Assembly: GCF_003369915.1 (NCBI RefSeq)
Contig: NC_046676.1
Coordinates: 5,022,001 to 5,086,000 of the forward strand
DNA length: 64,000 nt
From: Drosophila miranda
Lineage: Eukaryota > Arthropoda > Insecta > Diptera > Drosophilidae
Direction of reading: 5' to 3'
Under the pieces are notes generated by a model that saw nothing but the letters and a program-made list of their open reading frames with translations, was not told the origin of the DNA and did not search any database. A program made the translations under genes and the position numbers. Of this stretch, positions 20,298 to 30,477 are shown in pieces; within the stretch, counting starts at the first letter, position 1, and every line of letters starts with the position of its first letter.

Positions 20298-21026
20298 ACT
20301 TCAGAAGGTTTCTTTTAATGAAGGATTCAAAATTACTGATTTTTTTATCTATTTCTCTTTTTTTTTTCATTTTCCAAATGGTTGTTATTGATTTTACTGT
20401 AAATCCAATGTGAGACAGATTTTTTTTGTCGATTGTTGTTGCGCCAAATATCGATGAGATCGCTATGCAAAAACTCGAACTTTCCTGAATATTAACAAAT
20501 TTAAAGAAAAGGGGCCAAAACGGGCCAAAGTTGTTACTTTCCAGTCAATTACAACATTTGTAGGTACAAACTCACATAGTTAGTTTTTCTCAGCAGAACT
20601 CAGTTCATTTGTTATATTCTATGAAACACATGGGACGCAGTTAAATTTTCTACAAAAATACACATAAATTGGACATTGCACAACACTTAAATCTTGGGAC
20701 TACACATAAAATAACTAAATACATTAGATACTACATACCTTTATCTTCATTTTCCATTTTTAGCCGAATTTATTTGAGCAAATTTACTCGATCGCCACGT
20801 AAAAATGTAAACAAGTAATTTGGCGCCAATTTTTTTCCCACAATCAGCTGATCGATTGTTCACTTTCAAAAGCTCGCCAAAATCTTCAGGGAAGCTAAAT
20901 AATTTTTTTTTTTTCATTTTTAATATGTATGATGAATTTACTTTGAGAATTTGCAAGAAAAAACGTAATCCATTCACATACAAATTTCGACTTTATGCCA
21001 AAAAAAACGAATTCTGGACCATAGTG
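20298..21026. other. Transib 5' segment beyond the nested LINE
   Basis: This is AT-rich sequence between the LINE tail and the Transib terminus at 21026. It should hold the transposase 5' region. Only short minus-strand frames are present, and I could not join any of them confidently to the segment at 15722. Confidence 0.5.
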
Positions 21027-21031
21027 CATTG

Positions 21032-21487
21032 TAGGCGACGCATCCCCAAAACATTACGGTCCCACCTCCATGGCTCGCTCTTTCACATATGGGTGCCACT
21101 TTTTGCGACGTTCTTTCAGAATTCTTACGAAAACTTTCTTTTTTGAGTCGTGAAACTGGAAAGCACTTTCATCGCTCCATAAAACATTTTGCCAAAATGA
21201 AAATGGTTTGCCGATAAATTTTTTGGCAAACTCAAGGCGCTTTAGCTTATTACGCTGAGTTATTTGAGGTATAGCTCTGGCAATATATGTACCATAATTA
21301 GTTTCCTTAAGTCGTCTACGAATTGTCCGTTCACTGACATCATTTTCAGTTTCCTTTAATTCACTGGCAACCGATCGAGGAGTTTTCAAGACATCCTGCT
21401 TAAATTTCCGCAAAATGAAAGTGTCTGCCTTGGCAGTTGTCTTTCGTGGTCTGCCACATCGTGAAACGTTTTTTGTAGTGTGGGTTT
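21032..21487 (-). pseudogene. Tc1 transposase, N-terminal half, second piece
   Basis: It contains the 'GRPRKTT' GRPR-like/AT-hook motif between the two helix-turn-helix domains, then the second HTH region ('SERTIRRRLKE'). It ends with 'VLWSDESAFQF', carrying the first catalytic Asp. It ends at the Transib insertion (VMFWGCVAYN) and begins at the DINE-1 junction near 21489. Confidence 0.9.
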
Positions 21488-21489
21488 TT

Positions 21490-22618
21490 TATACCCGATA
21501 CTCAAAATGAGTATTGGGGTATATTAGATTTGTGGTAAAAGTGGATGTGTGTAACGTCCAGAAGGAATCGTTTCCGACCCCATAAAGTATATATATTCTT
21601 GATCAGCATCAATAGCCGAGTCGATTGAGCCATGTCTGTCTGTCCGTCTGTCCGTCTGTCCATCTGTCCGTCCGTCCGTCTGTCCGTCTGTCCGTCCCCT
21701 TCAGCGCCTAGTGCTCAAAGACTATAAGAGCTAGAGCAACGATGTTTTGGATCCAGACTTCTGTGATATGTCATTGCTACAAAAATATTTCAAAACTTCG
21801 CCCCGCCCACTTCCGCCCCCACAAAGGACGAAAATCTGTGGCATCCACATTTTTAAAGATACGATAAAACCAAAAACGCAGAATCGTAGAAGATGACTAT
21901 ATGTTTTAGAATGTAAGATCTCAACCAGATCGTATGATTATTATAGCCAGAATCAAGAAAACAATTTCATTCTTTCTCGCTCTGTCTCTCTCTAACACAC
22001 AGGTTTCATGGTCGGTTTTGCCAATTGCAAAATATGAGTTCAAGGATCTCAGAACCTATAAGAGCCAGAGCAACCAAATTTTGTATACAGGCTCCTGTGA
22101 TATCGGACCTTGACCGTTTTGTGTCCAAATTTCGCCACACCCCCTTCCGCCCCCGCAAAGGACGAAAATCTGGGGCATCCACAAATCTCAGAGACTATTA
22201 AGGCTAGAGTAACCAAATTTGGTATCCGCACTTCTGTTAGATCTCACTATAAAACGTATATCTCAGAATTTCGCCCCACCCCCTTCCGCTCTCACAAAGG
22301 ACGAAAATCTGTTGCATCCACAATATTGCACATTCGATAAAACTAAAAACGCAGAATCATAGATAACGACCATATCTATCAGATTGCTGAATCTGGACCA
22401 GATCAGATAATTTTTATAGCCAAAAGGAACAAATCAATTTGCACTGGCTACGCAGCGCCCGACGTCACGCTCAGACTGATTTTCTGTCTCTCTCGCACGC
22501 ACTCTTTGTCGTGTCGTTTAATATTAGCGGCGTCTGCCGGAGGAGAGCCATACTGACTACGTATCGGGTATAACTGTAGAGTTGCGGTGTCCGCAGCAAC
22601 TCACAACGTTCCCCCTCC
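21490..22618 (+). mobile_element. DINE-1 copy 3, inserted in the Tc1 transposase
   Basis: A full-length element starts TATACCCGATACTC at its 5' end. It contains the (CTGT/CCGT)n tract at 21643-21697 and three AAAGGACGAAAATCTG modules. The hairpin GAGTTGC...GCAACTC and a GTTCCCCCTC end are at the 3' side. It interrupts the Tc1 transposase after 'YQINKYK' on the minus strand; the coding sequence resumes at 21487. Confidence 0.95.
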
Positions 22619-22760
22619 TTTTATATTTGTTTATTTGGTAATATATTGTCTGACGTGAAATATTGCATAATCTACTGATATTTTGCACTAAAATACCAGA
22701 GTTAAACTTCACTATTATTTCATTTCTAAGAGACTCACTCAATTCCTTTGTTTTAACCAT
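22619..22760 (-). pseudogene. Tc1 transposase, N-terminal start and first HTH
   Basis: The ATG at 22760 opens a typical Tc1 N-terminus. 'MVKTKELSESLRNEI' is followed by the first helix-turn-helix ('ISRQTIYYQINKYK'). The frame then runs into DINE-1. Confidence 0.88.
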
Positions 22761-23589
22761 ATTAAACAAATTATTGAACGAAAATAATTTTATCAGTAAA
22801 TACAATCTCTAAACTGCGATAAACCGCAACAATGGTCCCGCTTTCTAGCGACAGCAGATCAATTCAAACTAATTAAAGCTCTGACAAAATACTTTTGTCC
22901 AGCTAAGCTCAGCTTACGAATGAGAATAAGAAGCATATTAAGAAAACTCAAAGTGCAACTACGAAGATAATTTGCAATCTACTTTATGCATTCATCTACT
23001 TAACGGTAAATCAGATAAGAGAACTTTTACATGTAGCAATTCGTCGAAATTCAAAGCTAATCGTTGCGTAGAGCTTTGTCAAAATACTTATGCCGACGTG
23101 TGTATATCAGTGTAATTTTTTGAAGATATCAGGGTCTAAAAATGTTCCTTCCTTGAGCTCAAAGTTGAAAAATACAATATTTTCCTATAACAGCTATGTA
23201 CTTGATGGGCCGTCAGCCATCGGGTGCTACAGGGGGACAAACGGATGACGGGTCGGCTCGCACAACTGTGAACTCGGAACTGAGGCGCAGCCGCTCCGGT
23301 TAGTAATACCCGGTGCGGCCTGCGTCCCACACCCCGTAGGACACAGAGGGTTGCGAGCGAACCGTCACCCGCCGTAACTGTACACACCGGTGGAAGTGCG
23401 ACTACACTCTCCCCGTGAGGGCGGCTGGAAACAGGTCCTGGCACGGTCATGTCTCTGCCAGGATGCTGGCGAATGGTAGTCGGGCGGAGAGAGGGATGCA
23501 TGGCCGGGTTGGTGCCCGGTCACTAATATGCGGACTCTGGATACCTGCCGACCTCCAGTTTAAATTAGGCTTCCCGGGGCAAGCGGGCT

Positions 23590-25066
23590 ATGGCTCGGGT
23601 GCCCAACCCCTTCCCGCCTACTCGTGGGAACAAAAATGCCAAACAAATCAAATATAACAAAAATAATAAAAACACCGCAAAGGAGCTCGGTACTCCTCTT
23701 AAAGTACCAGAGGGAAAAGCTAATCCCTCTGTACCAGCGCCTGGGAAACCAGGTCCAAAGAAGACGGGGAAGGAGACTGAGTCGGTCCACCGTCTTCAGG
23801 CAGCGGCCGCAGCGAGGAGGGGCCCGAAAAGCCAATCGGGTCCTTCCAAGTCGAGTGGCTCCAAGGGCGAATCGGAGACCGGGGTGGCTGCCAAGCAGAG
23901 CGTAATCGCGGCTGGTAAGCGCACCAGGACCGAGGAACCCATGGGGGCCCCGGCGAGCACGTCTCTGCACCACGGGGAGGAAAGCCGTCGTACCAGGACA
24001 GGAGACGAGCGGCTTTTATCCTGTCCAACGAGGACCCGAACTTTAGGGCGTCGGCAGAAGGAAAGGAGCAGAGGCTGTGGGCCTCCTCAATCCTGCCACT
24101 CTTCCAGCCAGCCAAAGCCGGAAAGGGCGCAGCCAAGGCCCCCAACAAGCGGCAACGCTCAGCGGAGGACCCCGCAAATCAGCCAGGCCAAGCCCAGCAA
24201 GCCAAGCGGGTGAAGACCCACCTCACGAACCGGTCGTTCGCTGAGGTGGCGAGGGGCAAAACCCTGATCGGTGTCCTGGACAGGCGCGCCGAGGACGGCC
24301 ATGTCCCTCGCGATAAGTGGTACCTGGTGGAGAACGAGCTCCAGGACCGGAGGAGAACGGCGGACCACCGCCAAAGTGTGAGGACGCAGGGTGGCATCAA
24401 GGCAAGGTGAAAGCCATCGCCTGCCAAGACGCTCGTTCTGCGGCCCTCTACATGAAGGCGGTGGCTGCTCTGAAAGAGTTCTACCCAGGGGCGAAACTGG
24501 AGGCCGTGAGATGGAAGGATGTTCCCAGCCGCCCGAGAGCCAGAGCATGGGTCTCGGCAAAACCTGCAGAACCTGAGAAAATCCTCAGGCTACTGCAGGT
24601 CTGCAACCCCCACCTTCCCACAGCCGATTGGAAGGTGGCCAAGGTAGAGGACATCCAGGGGCAGAGTCGCCAGATTATCCTCGACCTAAATGAGGAGCCG
24701 CTAGAGCCCCTCGCCAAAACGGACGGTGTGGTCGACTACGGGTACAAAAAGGTCACCATAACCACCTATAAGTCGGATCGCAAGGGCAGGCAAGCGGAGG
24801 TCGAGCCAGACCCGGAGCTGCCGAAGATCCCGAAAGAGGGGGCCTCGTGCGAGGAAGACAACCCGGCATCGGATGCGGCGTCCATGATGTCGGACGACAT
24901 CCTGGACGACTACGCGTTCGACGAGAGCGACCTAGCCAGAGGTCTCAGCCATATCGTTGTCGGGGAGGAGCCGGATTCCCCCGACAGCGATCTAGAAGCA
25001 ACAATGGTGGAGGTGAGACTCAGGAATGTCACTGACGATCCTGCAGATAAACCTCCACCATTGTAA
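23590..25066 (+). pseudogene. LOA LINE ORF1 (gag-like), frameshifted
   Basis: The N-terminal basic, Pro/Lys-rich region begins at 23590. After a frame change near 24000 the 'RSFAEVARGKTLIGVLDR' block appears. After a second change near 24350-24390 the frame runs to 25066, with a conserved domain ('AALYMKAVAALKEFYPG'...'NPHLPTADWKV') and an acidic C-terminal tail. This arrangement resembles the DUF4780-type ORF1 domain of LOA elements. At least two single-base shifts are needed, so no full protein is made. The last part overlaps the ORF2 start (25026) by 41 nt. Confidence 0.8.
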
Positions 25067-27292
25067 GGCAGCATGCGCTGCTCTACTGCTCCACCTGGCC
25101 AAGGGTGGAGCCGACATAGTCCTCATTCAGGAGCCCTGGATCCTCGGAAACAGGGTCTCCGGTCTGAGGACTTCTGACTACAAGCTATACGTAGTTGAAA
25201 CCGCAGGTAAAATTCGTACCTGCATACTTGCAAAAAGAGAGTTGCACTTATTTTTGCACCCAAATTTAAGCAATGAAGACCACACCGCAGTGAGCCTCGA
25301 AGGCCAGGAGCGCTCACTGAGGATCTGCTCCGCATACATGGGGCATGATCAACCAGACCCCCCTCCACACGCGCCTCTCCGGGCTCTAATCGCAGAATGT
25401 TCGGCCAAAGACATCGGCCTAATTGTGGGGTGCGACGCCAATGCACATCACTGTCAGTGGGGAAGCACTGACACAAACGAAAGGGGTGAGTACCTTTTCA
25501 GTTACTTACTGACCACTCAGATGGTCTTATTAAACCGGGGTAGTGATCCCACCTTTATTATTAAAAACCGCAAGGAGGTCCTGGACCTCACGCTTGCCTC
25601 TCATGAGATACAGAGTAATTTTCTCCTTCTCAGTACCGAAGCCAGTTCGTTTCCGGAACATCAGGCGGACAAACTGGACTCGGTACTCTGATTACCTCTG
25701 TCGTGTTCTCCCCGAGTCCCCATCTGAGGAGGAGTTCTCCACGGAGGCCACGACCCGTCTACTTAAGATCTTTACCGACGCCTGCAATAAAGCGCTCGAC
25801 AAAGCATGCCCCTCTGGCAAGAACAGAGGCCGGAGGAAACCTGAATGGTGGAATCCGAAACTGGATGAACTCCGGAAAGCCTCCCGGAGACTCTTCAATA
25901 AAGCTAAGGGTGAGAACGTTGAGCAAAACTGGGCCGAATACAAGGCCAGTCTGTCAACCTACAACAAAGAACTTAGAAAAGCCAAACGCGCCTCCTGGCG
26001 TAAGTTCTGCAGCGAAATCGAGAGTAACTCAGAAGCCCCGCGCTTGCGCAGAGTTCTCTCGAAGACAACACCCACCCTGGGCTACTTGAAGAACACCGAC
26101 CAGTCGTGGACTACGTCCAGCGATGAATCGCTAAATCTTCTCCTAAATACTCACTTCCCTGGCTGCGATGAAAACAGACCCAACTACTCCGCGCCTCCTT
26201 CTGTCGTCTCAAATGCCCTCCTGAGCCTGCTAAGCCAGGAGAACATCTTCTGGGCGATCAGAAGTTTTAAACCTTACAAGTCCGCGGGCCCAGACGGCAT
26301 TTTCCCTGCCCAACTGATTCACGCGGGACTTAAAGCCATTAACTGGCTCAAAATAATTTACGAGGGAATCTTCTCCCACGGGTGCATTCCTGACACCTGG
26401 CTTCAGACCAAAGTCGTATTCATACCCAAGGCAGGCAAGCCCGCGCACACTGCCCCAAAAGATTTCAGGCCCATTAGTCTATCGTCTTTTCTTCTAAAGG
26501 CGATGGAACGGCTCCTAAGGGCTGCATCTCACAGCGTGTATTCCGTCCAGTCTGATCTCAGACTCCCAGCATGCCTATCGGAAGGGAAGATCCACCGAAA
26601 CGGCCCTACACTCGATCACATCGATCATCGAAGCGTCCCTTAACTTTAAGGAGTACACCCTCGTAGCCTTCCTCGACATAGAAGGCGCTTTTAACAACAT
26701 CCTTCCGATCGCCATCACGGGCGCACTGACGGATCTGGGGGTTGACTCCAGGACGGGGAGCCTGATCGATCAGATGCTGCAATGCAGGACGGTTGAGGCA
26801 TCACTGGGGACGTCAACATGCACCAGATTCGTCCGCAGAGGCACACCGCAGGGCGGAGTCCTCTCGCCCCTCTTATGGAACGTGGCAGTGAACACACTGC
26901 AGCGGGAGATAGAGGGGGGTGGCTGCCGTGTGGTGGCGTATGCGGACGATGTTGCTATAGCACTCTCCGGAAAATATCCGTAGACGTTGTGTGAGTGCAT
27001 GACGAGCACATTCGTGCTCTCACGAAAATGTCGAAATGGGCAGACAAATGCGGGTTAGGCGTCAACCCGTCTAAAACGGAACTGGTGCTTTTCACTAGGA
27101 AGTACAAAGTTCCGGCACTGATTCCCCCTAGACTATGTGGGGAAGCGCTAGTTTTCAGCAGCAACGCCAAGTATCTTGGCCTAATCCTCGACAGAAAGCT
27201 CGACTGGAAATTGAGCATAGAGGACAGAGTAAAGAAAGCCACAGTGGCCCTCTATATTTGCAGGAAAGCCATCGGACTAAAATGGGGAATGA
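25026..27292 (+). pseudogene. LOA LINE ORF2, endonuclease and reverse transcriptase part, broken
   Basis: It starts with the endonuclease ('LQINLHHCKAA', 'IQEPWI', 'GCDANAH'). The frame changes near 25640, then continues through the RT N-terminal part ('SAGPDGIFPAQL', 'FRPISL') to about 26560. It changes again to reach 'GTPQGGVLSPLLW' and the catalytic 'YADD' (about 26940), and once more before 26995-27292. At least three frameshifts separate these pieces. It is cut at 27297 by a solo LTR and resumes at 27783. Confidence 0.88.
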
Positions 27293-27297
27293 CCCCC

Positions 27298-27777
27298 TGT
27301 TCGGGCGAAGCCCGAGTGTAAATTTTGTACCATCGTTCTATTGCCTATCAATTCACTTTCCTTTCCATTTTGGTCATTATACTAAACTAACGTATCGTAA
27401 GCGTAGCTTTATCTATTGAGCGAGCATAGCAACATGCTCTCATTTAATCATCTAGTCTTTATCTATGCTCGCTCTTGTTATCTTTTATTTTCCTATGCCG
27501 TCGCTAAGCCGTCAGCAGCTGCGCCTGCTCTATTAGTTACCGCTTGATATAGTTGGAGAACAGACCCTTTTTGTCCCCAATCTATTACTTTAGCTCGAGA
27601 TCGGCTCGCTTGCCGCATCCAAGTGTATCACTCTAATACTATTGTAAAAGGCTCTGGCATCTTCGGCCACCCTCAACACACAAAATACCTATAATAAAAT
27701 TTATAACGTTTCGGAAATGATTAATTCGTGAAATTATTGAACAATCATAGTCAGCGAAAAAGCTCGTTGTCTCAACA
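27298..27777 (+). repeat. BEL/Pao-type solo LTR in the LOA element (480 bp)
   Basis: It starts TGTTCGGGCG and ends TCTCAACA. It is flanked by CCCCC (27293-27297) and CGCCC (27778-27782), a 5-bp duplication with one change, as made by BEL/Pao integrases. It holds an AATAAA signal near 27694. Excising it gives the continuous LOA reading MTPYIVRWLYTAI. The first nine bases match the LTR start of the BEL/Pao element at 33.9 kb, but the remainder differs, so it is another family. Orientation is inferred from TGTTCGGG and the position of AATAAA. Confidence 0.82.
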
Positions 27778-27782
27778 CGCCC

Positions 27783-28118
27783 TATATAGTCCGGTGGCTC
27801 TACACCGCCATCATATGACCGATCATGCTCTATGGAGTGGTGGTATGGTGGCCAGTCTTAGACAGAAGGACATGCCTCAATAAACTCAGCAGAGTTCAAC
27901 GCATGGCAAAGCTATGCATCACTGGCGGGCTACGCACTACTCCAGGGGAAGCCCTGGATACTGTGCTGGACCTCCTCCCTGTAGATCTCATGGGAAAGAA
28001 GGTGGCAACACTTTTTGCCCTCAGAATGAGAGAAGCCAGACTGTGGAAGGCGTCCGCGGTTGGGCACTCGGGACTCCAGATGAGACTCCCGCAATTACCA
28101 GAGAGGACAGATTACTGT
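27783..28118 (+). pseudogene. LOA ORF2, segment after the solo LTR
   Basis: It resumes with the RT thumb region ('MLYGVVVWWPVLDRRT', 'LSRVQRMAKLCITGG') and runs to 'LPERTDY', where the second LINE is inserted. One substitution creates an in-frame TGA near 27819 (Arg expected). Confidence 0.85.
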
Positions 28119-28120
28119 AT

Positions 28121-29450
28121 TATTTTTTTTTTTTTTTCTCTTTGGACGTTGACATGCAATGACTGCATCTTTCAAGAGGCGATGCAGTTACTGCACCGTC
28201 AAGTGGCCCGTGTGACACCAGCAGAAGGCTGTTACGCGCGGATCCCAGGCAAAACGCAGCCCTCCTCCCGCCCAACCGACCGAGGGGCGCTGCCGCATGA
28301 CGCGCGGTGCGTAGCCGAACCAAACGCGAACATGCAAGAAAGATAGCTATTAGACTAACATTCGAGGAAAATTAGTACTAAACTTACTAAGAAACTAAGC
28401 ACGCAATCAAAATACAAATACCACTACAGTTACTAATTAATAGAAAGGTGTGTAAGGATTAATAATTTAATAAGAGGAAGAGAATTAGTGGTGGATATAA
28501 TATGGTAGAGGGAATTATAATCCGAGCATAAGACCCTAAACGGTTCATGCAAGGAATAATTCGATCTACAAAGTGGAAGGAACAACGGTATAAAATTTCT
28601 AGTCAGTCTAATAGGAATCGTGAAGTTTATGCGGCTCAACAGATCAGGGCTGTCTATGTCACCCCTGATCAAGTTGTGCATAAATATCACACCAAGCATT
28701 TTTCTACGGTTAACTAAGGATGGGAGGTTTACTAATAGTAGTCTACTAGAGTAAGATGGGAGTCTTACACCCGCATCCCAGTTAAGGCCCCGCAGAGCAA
28801 AGAGTAAAAAGTTTTTCTGTACTGATTCTATACGGTCCTGGTGTACTTTGTACTGAGGGCACCATACACAGGAGCCGTATTCTAAGATCGGACGAACAAG
28901 CGAGGTATAGAGAGTCTTTGTTATATAGGGGTCGTCAAATTCCTTTGACCACCTCTTTATAAACCCAAGCACGCCCATGGCCTTATTTACCATGGTAGAA
29001 ATGTGTTCGGAAAACTTTAACTTGGGGTCTAACATAACACCCAGATCATCCACCAGGGTAATTCTCTCAAGAGAACCACCAAATAGGGTGTAGGGAGCCA
29101 ACAAAGGGCTAGAACGATGAAATGTCATAACTTTGCATTTCGAGGCATTAAGGTGTAACAAGTTTGCACAACACCATGACTGAAAGTTATTGAGATCGGA
29201 TTGCAAGCGAGAATGAAATGAAATGTCCTTGTACTGGACACAGAGTTTAACATCATCCGCATACATAAGTACTCGAGAGTATGTTAATACTGAAGGTAAG
29301 TCATTAATAAAGAGTGTGAAGAGTAAGGGGCCTAGATGGCTGCCTTGTGGTACTCCCGAAGAAACCTTTACTGGTAAAGAGAGGGAGTTTTTGAAGAGGA
29401 CTCTTTGAGACCTAGAACAAAGATAGCTAGAAATCCATCTCAGGAGGTTC
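28121..29450 (-). mobile_element. CR1-like LINE, family B, copy b, 5'-truncated
   Basis: On the minus strand it runs from ORF2 RT to a 3' poly(A) (T-run at 28122-28136). The frame 29266-28433 is open for 277 codons. It covers the end of the YADD motif through the thumb ('DDPYITKTL', 'LVRPILEYGSCVW') and the C-terminus. The 3' UTR contains a GC-rich block shared with copy c (42060-42220). The 5' side joins LOA sequence at about 29450. I could not identify a target duplication. Confidence 0.88.
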
Positions 29451-30340
29451 CTAGTGATAATCTCTCGACGCCCTTCCAGGTATCAATCCCACCTAGGGAG
29501 GACTGGGAGATGGGCGAACCAGGACCTGCAAAGCTAGACGGCCGCGTGGGAGGCGGAGTCTACTGCAGCGAGCTGAACATCAGTCATTGCTTCAGGCTCC
29601 CGGACCACTGTAGTGTGTTCCAAGCGGAGATTGAAGCCATCAAGGAGGCCATTTCTATCGTCTCCAAACTAAGTCTAGACACGCACTTAGTGTGCGTCTT
29701 CTCGGACAGCCAAGCGGCTATTAAAGCTCTAGGCTCAATATCGTTGAACTCAGCGACTGTAAATGACTGCCGCAGGTCTTTGCACGAGATCGCAGAGCAG
29801 TTAGATCTCTTCCTTATATGGGTCCCCGGCCACAGGGACATCGAGGGGAACGACGCCGCCGACGAGCTAGCCAGGCAGGGTACAACGATCCCTCTCCTAT
29901 CGGAGAGGGAGCTGGTAGCGATGCCCTTGGCTACGTGCAGGCTCCTAACGCACGAATTGTTCGAGCAAAATGCCAATAGGAGATGGCAGCAAACCGTCTC
30001 CTGTAAAGTCTCAAGATTGATATGGTCATATCGATCGAAGAAGCGCTCAGCAGAGCTGTATGGACTCAGCAGAGCAGAGTGCTCTGCAGTTACTCGAGCC
30101 ATTACGGGACACTGGCAGATCGGCACTCATGCCTCCAGACTGTCAATCCCTCATAACGACTTCTGCACTTCTTCTTCTGCCACTGCCCAGCCCTTGGAAA
30201 TCGTCGTCTTCGTATTCTCGGGGCCGCTTTCCTCACGGACATTTCGCACCTGTCCGAAATCAAACCAGGGACCTTGTCCAAATACATCCAAGCCACCGGA
30301 TGGACTGCCCTTAAACCTGCAGTAGTCTGCTCTCACGGTT
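29451..30340 (+). pseudogene. LOA ORF2, RNase H and C-terminal domain
   Basis: RNase H motifs are present: 'GGVYCSE', 'FQAEIEAIKEA' (Glu), 'VFSDSQAAIKAL' (Asp) and 'WVPGHRDIEGNDAADELA' (His and Asp). A region follows that in LOA/R1-group LINEs ends with a Cys/His finger; here the frame shifts after 'NDFCTSS' near 30170. The first 15 codons or so next to the inserted LINE are uncertain. Confidence 0.85.
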
Positions 30341-30344
30341 CAGG

Positions 30345-30463
30345 CAACGAGAAGGGGCACATGCCCATGCGGCAACACAACGGACCTTTTATAGGTCCAA
30401 GTGAGCTCGGGGGCGGGAGGCTCACATCCCCCCCTCCCGGCTACCGCCTTAACCTAACCTAAC
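30345..30463 (+). repeat. LOA 3' UTR ending in (AACCT)n
   Basis: The tail reads ...CGCCTTAACCTAACCTAACC directly before the target duplication. It serves as the LINE 3' microsatellite tail instead of poly(A). Confidence 0.8.
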
Positions 30464-30477
30464 CTATGTACTTGATG

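Larger units (their letters stand above)
13812..21026 (-). mobile_element. Transib transposon (RAG1-related), carrying a nested LINE
   Basis: The terminal inverted repeats start CACTATGGTCCAGAA, matching the CACWATGG ends of Transib and the heptamer-like logic of V(D)J signals. They extend about 38 bp, including a T-run and 'ATAAAGTC'. The 5-bp target duplication CATTG (13807-13811; 21027-21031) is perfect. Deleting the element restores the Tc1 codons GCVAYNGLGNLV. A subterminal copy of part of the TIR (T-run plus GCATAAAGTC) lies near 14055. A relic transposase on the minus strand (15722-14210) supports the family. A CR1-like LINE occupies roughly 15.95-20.30 kb inside it. Confidence 0.88.
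11683..23102 (-). mobile_element. Tc1/mariner-like transposon split by three nested insertions
   Basis: The outer termini are CACACGTCGGCATAAG at 11683 and its inverted copy ending at 23102, each flanked by TA (11681-11682; 23103-23104), the Tc1 target. An internal copy of the terminal motif (GGCGGCATAAGTATTTTGAC near 11870) and a weaker one near 22880 suggest an IR/DR-type end. Transposase pieces read on the minus strand, in order: ATG at 22760 with a helix-turn-helix; then 21487-21032; then 13806-13676; then 12239-11951. The gaps are a DINE-1, a Transib element and an LTR-like insertion. Deleting each at its junction restores a continuous Tc1 transposase reading. Confidence 0.9.
23208..30463 (+). 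mobile_element. LOA/Bilbo-type LINE with two internal insertions
   Basis: It is flanked by a perfect 14-bp duplication (CTATGTACTTGATG at 23194-23207 and 30464-30477), so both ends are precise. Layout: 5' UTR with GC-rich sequence, a gag-like ORF1, an ORF2 with endonuclease and reverse transcriptase, a C-terminal RNase H, and a 3' end in (AACCT)n. The RNase H plus the 'LQINLHHCKAA' endonuclease start fit the LOA clade (Bilbo, Trim and LOA were described in Drosophila, Bilbo and Trim in obscura-group flies). Several frameshifts plus a BEL-type solo LTR (27298-27777) and a CR1-like LINE (28121-29450) inactivate it. GC content is clearly above that of its neighbours. Confidence 0.92.

Noticed and set aside
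23590..23980. High-GC, Pro/Arg-rich frames on the minus strand (23560-24560)
   Set aside because: They are shadows of the GC-rich LOA ORF1 on the plus strand and have no motif.
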